Source of the DNA: JAWLGW01 sp964569055
GTDB taxonomy: Bacteria > Planctomycetota > J058
Direction: 5' to 3'
DNA: 47,380 bases
Assembly (NCBI GenBank): GCA_964569055.1
Contig: CAZMSZ010000008.1
Span: 1-47,380 of the forward strand
The stretch's first letter is position 1; each line of letters begins with the position of its first letter. This document shows positions 14,570 to 22,964 of the stretch, piece by piece. Position numbers and translations under genes: made by a program. A model generated the notes under the pieces. That model ran no database searches and was not told the DNA's origin. It saw nothing but the letters and a program-made list of their open reading frames with translations.

Positions 14570-15040
14570 ACCTGGAGCGTCCTGCGCGAGGAAGGCCGCC
14601 AGGAGCTCCTCTTGCCGGGCGTGCATCCGGGCGCGCTCGGGCTCGGCCCCATCGTCGTAGCCGAGCAGGTGCAGCGTGCCGTGGATCACGTACAGCAGCA
14701 GCTCGCGCTCGAGCGGCAGGCCGCGCTCGCGGGCCTCGCGGGCGGCGGTGTCGATCGACACCACCACCTCGCCCAGGAGCGGCTCGGGGCCGGGGGCCTC
14801 GTCCTCCTCCTCGAGCGGGAAGCTGATCACGTCCGTGGGGCCGGGCACCCCCAGCCAGCGCTGATGGAGCTCGGCGATCGCGGCGTCGTCGACCACCGTG
14901 ACCGAGAGCCCGGCCCCGGCGCGCCCCTCGGCCGCCAGGGCCGCCGCCGCCGCCGCGGCCACCCGGTCGAGGTCGACCGCCGGCTCCGCGCCCTCGGGCC
15001 GCTGGTCGCTCGCCCACACGCGCTCGGGCGCGGCGCTCAA
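14567..15040 (-). CDS. ybeY: Endoribonuclease YbeY-like, one metal ligand replaced
   Basis: A 157-aa protein matching YbeY, which matures 16S rRNA ends and supports ribosome quality control. The family segments are present: LHQRWLGVPGPTDVISFPL and GEVVVSIDTA. The metal site reads H120-GTL-H124-LLGYD-D130, whereas YbeY normally has HGxLHLxGYDH, so the third zinc-binding His is Asp here. I chose the TTG at 15040 (TTGA overlap with the PhoH stop, GGGGAAG upstream); GTG 15019 is possible. The order PhoH-YbeY is common in bacteria and supports the call. Confidence 0.85.
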   Translation of the reverse strand: MSAAPERVWASDQRPEGAEPAVDLDRVAAAAAAALAAEGRAGAGLSVTVVDDAAIAELHQRWLGVPGPTDVISFPLEEEDEAPGPEPLLGEVVVSIDTAAREARERGLPLERELLLYVIHGTLHLLGYDDGAEPERARMHARQEELLAAFLAQDAPG

Positions 15041-16050
15041 CGGCGCCGCTTCCCCTTGCGCGAGCCGCCCGCCTCGGAGGCCTCGCGGTCGGTGGGCGAG
15101 CCCTCGTAGGCCTCGAGGATCTTCCACACCAGCCGGTGGCGCACGATGTCCTTGTGGTTCAGCTCCACGAACGCGATCCCGTCCACCCGGCGCAGGATCG
15201 CCTGGGCGTGGATCAGGCCGCTGGTCACGCCGCGCGGGAGGTCGACCTGCGTCACGTCGCCCGTGACCACGATCTTGGAGCGCTCGCCCATGCGGGTGAG
15301 GAACATCTTCATTTGGGAGCGGGTCGTGTTCTGCGCCTCGTCCAGGATCACGAACGCGTCGTTCAGCGTGCGCCCGCGCATGTAGGCGAGCGGCGCGACC
15401 TCGACCACCTCCCGCTCCATGTACTTCTTCACGGTCTCGAACCCGAGCACCGAGTACAGCGCGTCGTAGAGCGGGCGCATGTAGGGGTTGACCTTGGCCT
15501 GGAAGTCGCCCGGCAAGAAGCCCAGGCTCTCGCCCGCCTCGACTGCGGGGCGGCAGAGCACCAGGCGCTGGGCCTCGCCTCGCTTGAGGGCCTGGACCGC
15601 CATCAGCACGGCCAGGAACGTCTTGCCCGTCCCGGCCGGGCCGATCGAGAACACCACGTCGTGCTCGGCGATCGCGCTCACGTAGCGCAGCTGGCCTGCC
15701 GTCCGCAGGCGGACCCCTTCGATCGTGGTCGGCCGCTCGCCCGGCGCGCCGGCGGGCCCGGCCGCCCCAGCAGGCGCCGCGGTCGGCGCGGGCCCCAGCG
15801 CGGCCTCGACCGCCTCGGGCGGGAGCTCGCCCGAGCGGCGGACCACCTCGAGCAGGCGCTCGAGCGCCTGCGCCGCGGCCTGCGCCCGACCCGTCTCGCC
15901 CCCCGACACGACCACCTTGAGGTCGCGCAAGATGATGTCCACGCCGAACCGCTCGCGCACCCGGCGGAGGTGCTGGTCGTGGGCGCCCGAGAGCACCTGC
16001 GCCTCGTCGAGGCCGCCCAGGGCGATGGTCAGGCTGGCGCCGTCGCTCAC
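15037..16050 (-). CDS. phoH: PhoH-family ATPase
   Basis: A 337-aa protein. An N-terminal KH-like segment (about 1-75) is followed by an Ala/Pro-rich linker and a P-loop ATPase domain. Walker A is GPAGTGKT (137-144) and Walker B is VILDEAQN, with TGDVTQVDLP as the sensor motif. PhoH/YbeZ proteins act with YbeY in RNA metabolism and are usually encoded beside it, as here. A basic tail (SRKGKRRR) may bind RNA. The GTG start overlaps the CdsA stop as GTGA, and the stop overlaps the YbeY start. Confidence 0.92.
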   Translation of the reverse strand: MSDGASLTIALGGLDEAQVLSGAHDQHLRRVRERFGVDIILRDLKVVVSGGETGRAQAAAQALERLLEVVRRSGELPPEAVEAALGPAPTAAPAGAAGPAGAPGERPTTIEGVRLRTAGQLRYVSAIAEHDVVFSIGPAGTGKTFLAVLMAVQALKRGEAQRLVLCRPAVEAGESLGFLPGDFQAKVNPYMRPLYDALYSVLGFETVKKYMEREVVEVAPLAYMRGRTLNDAFVILDEAQNTTRSQMKMFLTRMGERSKIVVTGDVTQVDLPRGVTSGLIHAQAILRRVDGIAFVELNHKDIVRHRLVWKILEAYEGSPTDREASEAGGSRKGKRRR

Positions 16051-16910
16051 GTCAGGGCCCCGCGCAGCGCGGCGAGGCCGACCAGCACGAAGTACACGAC
16101 CGGCGCGGCGATCACGACCGAGTCGATCACGTCGAGGACGCCCCCGAAGTTGGGGAGGAGGTTCGCGGAGTCCTTGACCGCCGCGCTCCGCTTCACGAAC
16201 GACTCGATCAGGTCTCCGGACACGACCACCAGGGCCATGACGATACCAACGCCCGGCACCAGCGGCAAAGGAACGAGCTCTCCCAGCGCGCTGAGCTGCG
16301 AGAACAGCCCGGTGATCAGCACGCCGCCCGTCAGCGCGCCCACGAAGCCGGCCACCGTCTTGCCGGGGCTCACGCTCGGGACGAGCTTGGTGCGCCCCAG
16401 CAGCTTCCCGGCGAAGTAGGCGCAGATGTCGGTCCCCTTGGCCACGGCGATCACGTAGAAGAAGCCCGCCTCCCCCACCCGCGGGAGGAAGCGGACGTCG
16501 AGCGCGAACGCGCCCAGCCAGGCGATGTAGAAGAAGCCGAACGCCGCGGCGGCCATGCCGCGCAGCCGCTCGGGGCTGGGCGCGCCGCGCAGCGCCCCGA
16601 AGAACACGCCGTAGGCGACGAGCACCACCAGCGGCGCCCGCAGCTGGTGGAGCCGCGGGTCGACGAGGTAGCCGAGCCCCTCGAGCGCCATGTAGATCGC
16701 GCCGGCGCCGACCAGGGCCGCCGTGGAGTGGGGGCCGATCCCCGCCCGCGCCATGCGCGAGTACTCCCACAGCCCCGAGCACACCAGCGCGACGGCCAGG
16801 ACGAGCGCGCCCCAGCCGCCGCCGCGCACGTGATCGAACCACAGCAGCCCCGTGAACGCCGCGATCAGCGTCAACCCGACGGCGATCCGGACCTTGATGC
16901 TATCGGCCAC
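16047..16910 (-). CDS. cdsA: Phosphatidate cytidylyltransferase (CDP-diglyceride synthase)
   Basis: A 287-aa polytopic inner-membrane protein with about seven or eight hydrophobic segments. It makes CDP-diacylglycerol from phosphatidate and CTP. The C-terminal signature is recognisable (ESFVKRSAAVKDS, then LPNFGGVLDVIDS), although PxHGGxxDRxD of most CdsA proteins reads PNFGGVLDVID here. I chose GTG 16910 because GGTGAGG precedes it by 6 nt; a GTG at 16922 is possible. It overlaps the end of UppS, and UppS-CdsA adjacency is widespread in bacteria. Confidence 0.9.
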   Translation of the reverse strand: MADSIKVRIAVGLTLIAAFTGLLWFDHVRGGGWGALVLAVALVCSGLWEYSRMARAGIGPHSTAALVGAGAIYMALEGLGYLVDPRLHQLRAPLVVLVAYGVFFGALRGAPSPERLRGMAAAAFGFFYIAWLGAFALDVRFLPRVGEAGFFYVIAVAKGTDICAYFAGKLLGRTKLVPSVSPGKTVAGFVGALTGGVLITGLFSQLSALGELVPLPLVPGVGIVMALVVVSGDLIESFVKRSAAVKDSANLLPNFGGVLDVIDSVVIAAPVVYFVLVGLAALRGALT

Positions 16911-17682
16911 CCGAGACCTCACCCGCCGGGCGCACCTGACGCCCTCCGAACCGTCGCTCGCGCGCGGCGTAGGCGCGCAGGGCCGCGTGGAGCTCCGCCT
17001 CGCGGAACTCGGGCCACAGCGCCTCGGTCACGTGGAGCTCCGCGTAGCTGATCTGCCAGAGCAGGAAGTTGGAGACGCGCAGCTCGCCCGCGGTCCGCAC
17101 CAACAGGTCCGGGTCGCGCATCTCGGGGTCGTACAGGAACCGGCGCAGGTCGTCCTCCTCGAGCGCGAGGGCCGCCTCGAGCCCCTCGCGCACGGCGAGG
17201 CGCGCCACCTCCTGGGCCGCGCGCAGCAGCTCGCGTCGGCCGCCGTAGGAGAGGGCGAGCCGCAGCACCATGCCGGAGTTGTCCGCGGTCAGGTCGCGGG
17301 TGCGCTCGTACTCCTCGCGCACCGAAGCCGGGAGCCGATCGAGCTCGCCGATCGCGCGGAAGCGGATCGAGTTGTCCATCAGCTCGTCGCGCTCGCCCAC
17401 GAGGTAGCGCGAGAGGAGCGTCATCAGCGCGCCCACCTCCTCGACGGAGCGCCGCCAGTTCTCGGTGCTGAAGGCGTAGAGCGTGAGCTCCTCCACGCCC
17501 AGCCGCGCGCACTCGCGGGTCACGGCCCGCACGCTCTCGGCCCCGACCTCGTGGCCGCGCACGTGCGGCAGCCCGCGCTCCTCGGCCCAGCGCCCGTTGC
17601 CATCCATGATGATCGCCACCGCGCGCGGCAGCCGCTCGCGCGGGGGGAGGTCGCTCGTCGATCCTGGCGGAGCAGAGGTCAT
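16900..17682 (-). CDS. uppS: Isoprenyl transferase (undecaprenyl diphosphate synthase)
   Basis: A 260-aa cis-prenyltransferase that makes the C55 lipid carrier for cell-wall glycans from FPP and IPP. Family motifs are complete: IIMDGNGRWA (catalytic Asp27), GHEVGAESVR, LTLYAFSTENW, and VRTAGELRVSNFLLWQ. I chose ATG 17682, which gives a normal N-terminus. GTG 17715 is an alternative, since a TACCCT box lies at 17728-17733. It is the first gene of the UppS-CdsA-PhoH-YbeY-STAS operon. Confidence 0.92.
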   Translation of the reverse strand: MTSAPPGSTSDLPPRERLPRAVAIIMDGNGRWAEERGLPHVRGHEVGAESVRAVTRECARLGVEELTLYAFSTENWRRSVEEVGALMTLLSRYLVGERDELMDNSIRFRAIGELDRLPASVREEYERTRDLTADNSGMVLRLALSYGGRRELLRAAQEVARLAVREGLEAALALEEDDLRRFLYDPEMRDPDLLVRTAGELRVSNFLLWQISYAELHVTEALWPEFREAELHAALRAYAARERRFGGRQVRPAGEVSGGR

Positions 17683-17739
17683 CGAGTCGGTGGGTAGGCC
17701 AGGAGCAACGTGCACCTGGGGCGAAGCAGGGTATCGAGG

Positions 17740-17869
17740 GCCAATGACGACAGGCAGCTCGATCGAAGTCGCGCTCGCGGGTGTGTGGACCGGTTCTTCG
17801 CGCGCTCTGCGCTCGAACCTGAGCCTGCGATCCTCCGAGACGGCCGCCTCGTGGAACGTCCGGGGCTAG
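17740..17869. repeat. Dispersed repeat family B, copy 2
   Basis: Its 17798-17869 part aligns with 1808-1879: both read GCTCTnTGCGCTCGA, CCTGAGC, CGA, then CGCCTCGTGnAACGTC and GGGCTAG. The upstream part is less similar. It lies between UppS and PurA and abuts a half copy of repeat family A. Confidence 0.55.
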
Positions 17870-17880
17870 GTGTTGTCGTG

Positions 17881-17934
17881 GACAGCGACAGCCGTTCTGG
17901 CATTCGGATTGTTATTCGCTGTTGATATTCCGTG
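17881..17934 (-). repeat. Dispersed repeat family A, solitary half element
   Basis: Read on the minus strand this is GGAATATCAACAG, then GAATGCCAGAACGG and CTGTCGCTG, the same order as the left arm of the full element at 21826-21959. No right arm is present. AT-richness contrasts sharply with the flanks. Confidence 0.65.
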
Positions 17935-17975
17935 TTTTCTTCGTCGTCTTCCGGCGCGTCGAAGCACCCACCGCC

Positions 17976-19295
17976 CTACTCCGGGAACACCACGCCGCCG
18001 GGGCGGCGGATCAGCGCCGAGCGCTCGGGGCCCGTCGAGACCATCACGACCGGCACCCCGAGGCGCTCCTCGATGAACCGCACGTAGGCGTGCGCGGCCG
18101 GCGGGAGCTCGTCCCAGGCGCGGAGCTTGCCGTAGTCGACCCCGCTCGGCAGCGGCTCGAGCTCCTCGTAGATCGGCTCGAGCGCCTCCCAGTCGGCCGC
18201 GTCGGGCGGCGGGACGCTCACCGCCTGCCCCCCCGCGCGGTAGCCCACGGCCACCTTGAGCGGCGCGAAGCCGGCCAGCGTATCGAGCTTGGTCAGCACG
18301 AGCCCGGTGGTCCCGGTCAGGCGCGCCGCGTAGCGGAGCTGGACGAGGTCGAGCCAGCCGCAGCGGCGCGGGCGGCCGGTGGTGGCGCCGTACTCCCCGC
18401 CCTCCTGGCGCAGGCGGTCGCCGACCGCGTCGGTCAGCTCGGTCGGGAACGGCCCGGCGCCGACGCGCGTGCTGTAGGCCTTGGCCACGCCGAGCACGTG
18501 GGTGGCCGCGCGCGGCGGGACGCCCGCGCCGGCCGGCACGCCCGAGGAGCCGGCGTTGCTCGAGGTGACGAACGGGTAGGTCCCGTGGTCGATGTCGAGC
18601 ATCACGCCCTGGGCGCCCTCGAACAGGACCCGCTCGCCGGCCTCGAGCGCGTCCTGGACCTCGGGCGCGGTGTCGCGCACGAACCCGCGCAGGGCGGCGG
18701 CCGCCTCGAGCGTGGCGTCGTGGATCGGCTGGTAGGCGAGCGGCGGGCGGCGGAACAGCTGGCTGAGGACCGCGTTCTTCTCGTCGAGCGTGCGGCGCAG
18801 CCGCTCGGCGAAGCGGGCCGGGTCGTAGAGGTCGGCCACGCGGATCCCCGTGCGCGAGGCCTTGTCCGCGTAGCAGGGGCCGATCCCGCGCTTGGTGGTC
18901 CCGATGCTGTCCCCGCCGCCGGCCCGCAGCGCCTCGCGCGCCTCGTCGAGCGCCTTGTGGTACGGGAACACCACGTGGGCCCGCAGCGACAGCGCCAGCC
19001 GGCCGAGGTCGACGCCCTCGCCCTGCAGCTGCTCGATCTCCTGCCGCAGGGCGACCACGTCGACCACGCAGCCGTTGCCGATCACGCAGGTCACGCCGGG
19101 GTAGAGCACGCCCGTCGGGACGGTGTGGAACACGTACTTCTTGCCCTCGACGATCACCGTGTGACCGGCGTTGCCGCCCCCTTGGTAGCGGACGACGACC
19201 TCGGCCTCGCCCGCCAGCGCGTCGAGGATCTTGCCCTTGCCCTCGTCCCCCCACTGGAGACCGATGATGGTGGCGGCGCGGAGCGGGGTCGGCAT
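17976..19295 (-). CDS. purA: Adenylosuccinate synthetase
   Basis: A 439-aa enzyme that forms adenylosuccinate from IMP, Asp and GTP in AMP synthesis. Signature WGDEGKGK holds catalytic Asp17, and His45 lies in GGGNAGHT. GTTKRGIGPCY and the C-terminal LTKLDTL and STGPERS nucleotide-binding segments are also present. The length is normal. It starts 7 bp after CarA with GAGGTAG upstream of the ATG, so it is the last gene of the FHA-CarA-PurA operon. Confidence 0.95.
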   Translation of the reverse strand: MPTPLRAATIIGLQWGDEGKGKILDALAGEAEVVVRYQGGGNAGHTVIVEGKKYVFHTVPTGVLYPGVTCVIGNGCVVDVVALRQEIEQLQGEGVDLGRLALSLRAHVVFPYHKALDEAREALRAGGGDSIGTTKRGIGPCYADKASRTGIRVADLYDPARFAERLRRTLDEKNAVLSQLFRRPPLAYQPIHDATLEAAAALRGFVRDTAPEVQDALEAGERVLFEGAQGVMLDIDHGTYPFVTSSNAGSSGVPAGAGVPPRAATHVLGVAKAYSTRVGAGPFPTELTDAVGDRLRQEGGEYGATTGRPRRCGWLDLVQLRYAARLTGTTGLVLTKLDTLAGFAPLKVAVGYRAGGQAVSVPPPDAADWEALEPIYEELEPLPSGVDYGKLRAWDELPPAAHAYVRFIEERLGVPVVMVSTGPERSALIRRPGGVVFPE

Positions 19296-19301
19296 GAGCA
19301 G

Positions 19302-20504
19302 CTACCTCGCGGGCGAGCTGGGGAGGGCGGCGGCCTGGCCCGTGACCGCCTCGGCGAAGCGCGCGAAGAACGCGCCCGCCTCGTGCGGGCCGGGGCCGGC
19401 CTCGGGATGGAACTGCACCGCCTCGACGGGGAGCTCGCGGTGGCGGATCCCCTCGAGCGTGCCGTCGAACAGGCTGGTGTAGCTCGGGACGATCGGCGTG
19501 CCCGCCAGGCTGGCCGGGTCGACCGCGAACCCGTGGTTGTGCGACGTGATCAGGACGCGCCCCGTGGCGACCTCGCGCACCGGGTGGTTGGCGCCCCGGT
19601 GCCCGAACTTGAGCTTCAGCGTGCGCGCGCCCAGGGCCAGCGAGATGAGCTGGTGGCCGAGGCACACCCCGTAGACCGGGAACCGCTCGGCCGCGATCAG
19701 GGCGCGCGCCAGCTCGATCCCGTAGGCCACCGCCGCCGGGTCGCCGGGGCCGTTGCTGAGGAGCACGCCCGCGGGCTCGCGCTCGAGCACCGCCGCGGCC
19801 GGCGTGCTCGCGGGCACCACGGTCACCCGCAGCCCCCGCGCCGCGAGGTGGCGCAGGATGTCGCGCTTGACCCCGAAGTCGACCACCACCACGTCGGGGC
19901 CGCTCCCGGGCGCGACCTCGGGCGCGCTCAGCGCCGGCCCCCAGGGGGCGGTCGCCGCGCTGAACGCCTCGCTCCAGGCGTAGGGCGCCGCGGTGGTGAC
20001 CTCGCGCGCGAGGTCGAGGCCGGCCATGCTCGGAGCGGCCTTGGCCTCGGCCACCAGCTGCTCGAGCGGCTCGTCGCCGCACGAGACGACCCCCTTCATG
20101 GCGCCGTGCTCGCGCAGGTGCTTGACCAGCGAGCGGGTGTCGACGCCCTCGAGCCCCGGGACGCCGAGCTCGCGCAGGTGCTCGGGGAGGCTGCGGACCG
20201 CGCGCCAGCTCGAGGGGCGCAGGGCGACCTCGCGGCAGATGATCGCGGCGGCCTGCGGGCGCGCCGACTGCGCGTCGCCCTCGTCCGCCACCCCGTACAC
20301 CCCCAGGAGCGGGGTGGTGAACACGACCGCCTCGAACCGGTAGGAGGGGTCGGTGAGCACCTCCTGGTAGCCCACGCACGAGGTGTTGAACACGACCTCG
20401 GCCACGGCCTTCACCGGCGCGCCGAAGGCGCGGCCCGGAAACACGCGCCCGTCCTCCAGCACCAGCCGGCCCGGCGGCAGGTCGCGGCGACGCAGCGCGC
20501 TCAC
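19302..20504 (-). CDS. carA: Carbamoyl-phosphate synthase small subunit
   Basis: A 400-aa glutamine amidotransferase subunit that supplies ammonia to CarB for pyrimidine and arginine synthesis. The N-terminal CarA domain (LVLEDGRVFPGRAFG, NTSCVGYQEVLTDPSY) and the class I glutaminase domain (GVCLGHQ with the nucleophilic Cys, FHPEAGPGPHE with the His/Glu pair) are intact. The GTG start overlaps the FHA gene stop as GTGA. The carB gene is not in the window. Confidence 0.95.
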   Translation of the reverse strand: MSALRRRDLPPGRLVLEDGRVFPGRAFGAPVKAVAEVVFNTSCVGYQEVLTDPSYRFEAVVFTTPLLGVYGVADEGDAQSARPQAAAIICREVALRPSSWRAVRSLPEHLRELGVPGLEGVDTRSLVKHLREHGAMKGVVSCGDEPLEQLVAEAKAAPSMAGLDLAREVTTAAPYAWSEAFSAATAPWGPALSAPEVAPGSGPDVVVVDFGVKRDILRHLAARGLRVTVVPASTPAAAVLEREPAGVLLSNGPGDPAAVAYGIELARALIAAERFPVYGVCLGHQLISLALGARTLKLKFGHRGANHPVREVATGRVLITSHNHGFAVDPASLAGTPIVPSYTSLFDGTLEGIRHRELPVEAVQFHPEAGPGPHEAGAFFARFAEAVTGQAAALPSSPAR

Positions 20505-21727
20505 TCGTCCCCTCGCCCGACGACCAGCAGGGTCACGTCGCGCTCGAGCGTCGGCCCGGCGTGGCTCACGTAGAGCTGCGCGAGGTCGCGCGCCAGCTCC
20601 TTGGTGGGGAGCGTGGCCCGCTCGCTGAAGGCGGCCGCGAGCCGCTCGGCCCCGAACGGCTCGCCGGCGCCGTCGCGCAGCGAGCCCGCCCCGTCGCTGG
20701 TGAGCAGGAGCCGGTCGCCGTCCTTGAGGGTCACCTCGAGCGCCTCGGCGCGGGCGGCCTCCTCGTCGCGCCGCCCGGGGGCGCGCAGGGTCACCAGCTC
20801 GGCGCTGGCCGCCTTGTAGTGCAGCGCGCCGGTCCCGCCGGTCGCGCCGAGCCGGACCCGCCCCGCCGCGCTGATCCGGGCCAGGAGCAGCGACACCGCC
20901 GAGCCCGGGTGCAGCGTGCGGATCAGCGCGTCGCGCAGGGAGGAGAGCAGGGCGCGCGGGTCGACGTCGGCGCTCGGCGCGCAGGCGCCGCGCAGGCCGT
21001 AGCGGGCGGAGGTCGCCGCCACGCAGGCCGCGATCCCCACCCCCGACACGCTCCCCACGCCGAGCAGGAGCTCGTCGGGGAGGAGGTCGTCGCGAAACAC
21101 GTCGTAGAAGTCGCCGCCGCCGTCGATCGGGCCGATCCGCCGGGCGCGCACCTTGTGGCCGCTGAGGGCGCCGAGCACCGCGGGGCCGCTCTCGTCGCGG
21201 ATCCGCCGGCAGATCTCCTGCTCGAGCTGCTCGCGCTCGTTGCGGACCACCCCCTCGATCAGGGCGCGCATCTCCTTGCTCGCGAGCGCGTCGGCGACGT
21301 CCAGCGTGCGGGTGGCTCCCATGTCCTCCGGCCGGGCGGCCTCGGCCTCGGCCTCCGGCGCGGCGGCCTCGGCCACCTCGCTCTCGGGCTCGCGCCTGCC
21401 GGCCGCGCGCGGCTGGCCGAGCGGGGTCTCGGCGCGCTCGACCAGGATCATGCGCGTCCGCCCGACCCGCAGCGCGTCCCACAGGCCGAGCGGCTCGTCG
21501 CGGATGCGGCGCTCGTTGAGGTAGGTCCCGTTGAAGCTCTTGAGGTCGCGCACCCGGAACGACCCGTCGGGCTCCGCCTCGATCCGGCAGTGGCGCCGCG
21601 AGACCATGTCGTCCTTGACCACGACATCGTTCTCGGGCGCGCGCCCGATCGTGAGCACACGACGGCCGTCGAGGTCGATGTAGCCGTGGTCCCGCTCGGA
21701 GACGACGACCAGGCGTCGGTTGGCCAT
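20501..21727 (-). CDS. FHA domain protein with degenerate SpoIIE/PP2C-like domain
   Basis: A 408-aa protein. The N-terminal FHA domain (phosphothreonine reader) is intact: GR29, S43-R-R-H46, N66-G-T68. After an acidic linker, residues about 145-408 follow the SpoIIE phosphatase pattern: GGDFYD (204-209), GSVSGVG (225-231), SDG (344-346), RDVTLLV (396-402). The Asp and His of the usual GDVxGHG motif are Ser226 and Val230 here, and the first Asp of DDxT is Arg396, so one metal site is probably damaged. It may be a weak phosphatase or a pseudo-enzyme that binds phosphoproteins. A GGAG site lies 5 nt before the ATG. Confidence 0.82.
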   Translation of the reverse strand: MANRRLVVVSERDHGYIDLDGRRVLTIGRAPENDVVVKDDMVSRRHCRIEAEPDGSFRVRDLKSFNGTYLNERRIRDEPLGLWDALRVGRTRMILVERAETPLGQPRAAGRREPESEVAEAAAPEAEAEAARPEDMGATRTLDVADALASKEMRALIEGVVRNEREQLEQEICRRIRDESGPAVLGALSGHKVRARRIGPIDGGGDFYDVFRDDLLPDELLLGVGSVSGVGIAACVAATSARYGLRGACAPSADVDPRALLSSLRDALIRTLHPGSAVSLLLARISAAGRVRLGATGGTGALHYKAASAELVTLRAPGRRDEEAARAEALEVTLKDGDRLLLTSDGAGSLRDGAGEPFGAERLAAAFSERATLPTKELARDLAQLYVSHAGPTLERDVTLLVVGRGDE

Positions 21728-21759
21728 GGGCGCTCCGGCCGCACACGCGGCGGCGCGAG

Positions 21760-21765
21760 ATCGTA
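21760..21765 (-). promoter_or_regulatory. -10-like box TACGAT for the FHA-CarA-PurA operon
   Basis: GGTACGAT on the minus strand, about 33 nt upstream of the ATG at 21727. Confidence 0.4.
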
Positions 21766-21825
21766 CCGTCGGGCGGGGTCGATGCAAGGAGGGGGGGCGG
21801 GGGAGGCGAAGGCGGCCGGAAATGA

Positions 21826-21959
21826 GGAATATCAACAGGGAATGCGGAAATTCGAAATGCCAGAACGGCTGTCGCTGCGTCGCGAGCGCGTCGACCGACG
21901 CTCCCGACTCAGCGACAGCCATTTCTCATTCCAAATTCCCTGTTCCCTGTTGATATTCC
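21826..21959. repeat. Dispersed repeat family A, complete inverted-repeat element
   Basis: Outer arms GGAATATCAACAGGGAA (21826-21842) and its perfect complement (21943-21959) enclose inner arms GGCTGTCGCTG (21867-21877) and CAGCGACAGCC (21910-21920). The 134-bp element is AT-rich at its ends in a very GC-rich genome. There is no ORF, target duplication or transposase. It lies upstream of the FHA operon promoter and downstream of MoxR. Confidence 0.8.
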
Positions 21960-22019
21960 CTGTTCCCTAACCTTTCCTTTCCCTGCGACCCAGCGCCTGT
22001 TTGGCCGGGCAGCGGCCCG

Positions 22020-22964
22020 CTACAGCGGGACCGGCACCCGCTCGAGCAGCTCCTGCAGCGCCTCCTCCGCCTGGCGGCGGCTGCCGAGGCCCTCGTGGGG
22101 GACGACGCGGTGGGCCAGGGCGGGGAGGGCGAGCTCCTTGACGTCGTCGGGGATCACGTAGTCGCGGCCGCGGACCAGGGCCAGGGCCTGGGCGGCGCGG
22201 CGGAGGCAGAGCGAGCCGCGCGGGCTGACGCCGACCGCCAGGCGGGGCATCTCGCGGGAGGCCTGGGCCAGGGCCACGATGTAGTCGAGGATCGCGTCGT
22301 CGACCCGCACCGCCCGCGTGGCGGCCTGGAGCTCGAGCACCTCGGCGCCCGTGACGACGGCGCGCAGCCCCTGGAGCGGGTGGCTCGTCTGCTGGGCCCG
22401 CAGCACCTCGCGCTCCTGGGCGGCGCTGGGGTAGCCGACCTCGAGTCGGAGCAGGAACCGGTCGAGCTGCGACTCGGGGAGCGGGTAGGTCCCCTCGAAC
22501 TCGTAGGGGTTCTGGGTGGCGAGCACCACGAACGGCCGGGGCAGCGGGTGGGTGTCGCCGTCGACCGAGACCGCCACGTCGCTCATGGCCTCGAGCAGGC
22601 TCGACTGCGTGCGCGGGTTGGTGCGGTTGATCTCGTCGGCGAGGACCACGTTCGCGAACACCGGGCCCGGCTTGAACTCGAACGCGCCCTTGGCCTGGTC
22701 GTAGATCGAGACGCCCGTGATGTCGCTCGGCAACAGGTCGGGCGTGAACTGGATCCGCTTGAAGGAGCAGTCGATCGAGCGGGCGAGCGCCTTGGCGAGG
22801 GTGGTCTTGCCGACGCCGGGCGCGTCCTCGATCAACAGGTGCCCCTCCGCGAGGAGCCCGGTCAGCACCAGCTCGACCGTCAGCTCCTTGCCGACGAACA
22901 CCCGGCGCACGCTGTCCGCGAGGGCGCGCACGCGCGCCAGGACCTGCTCGGACGTGGCGCTCAT
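22020..22964 (-). CDS. MoxR-family AAA+ ATPase
   Basis: A 314-aa AAA+ ATPase. Walker A is APGVGKT (48-54) and Walker B is LADEIN (D110/E111). Also visible are the NPRTQSSLLEAM and ATQNPYEFEGTYPLPESQLDRF segments typical of MoxR, and sensor 2 region GVSPRG. MoxR proteins are chaperones that mature or activate partner proteins, usually encoded with DUF58 and VWA-domain genes. Neither occurs here: it is the last gene of an unrelated operon (ATGA overlap with NadC). The client is unknown. Confidence 0.9.
   Translation of the reverse strand: MSATSEQVLARVRALADSVRRVFVGKELTVELVLTGLLAEGHLLIEDAPGVGKTTLAKALARSIDCSFKRIQFTPDLLPSDITGVSIYDQAKGAFEFKPGPVFANVVLADEINRTNPRTQSSLLEAMSDVAVSVDGDTHPLPRPFVVLATQNPYEFEGTYPLPESQLDRFLLRLEVGYPSAAQEREVLRAQQTSHPLQGLRAVVTGAEVLELQAATRAVRVDDAILDYIVALAQASREMPRLAVGVSPRGSLCLRRAAQALALVRGRDYVIPDDVKELALPALAHRVVPHEGLGSRRQAEEALQELLERVPVPL

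Noticed and set aside
21826..21959. Insertion sequence
   Set aside because: There is no transposase, no ORF in the element, and no target-site duplication that I can see.
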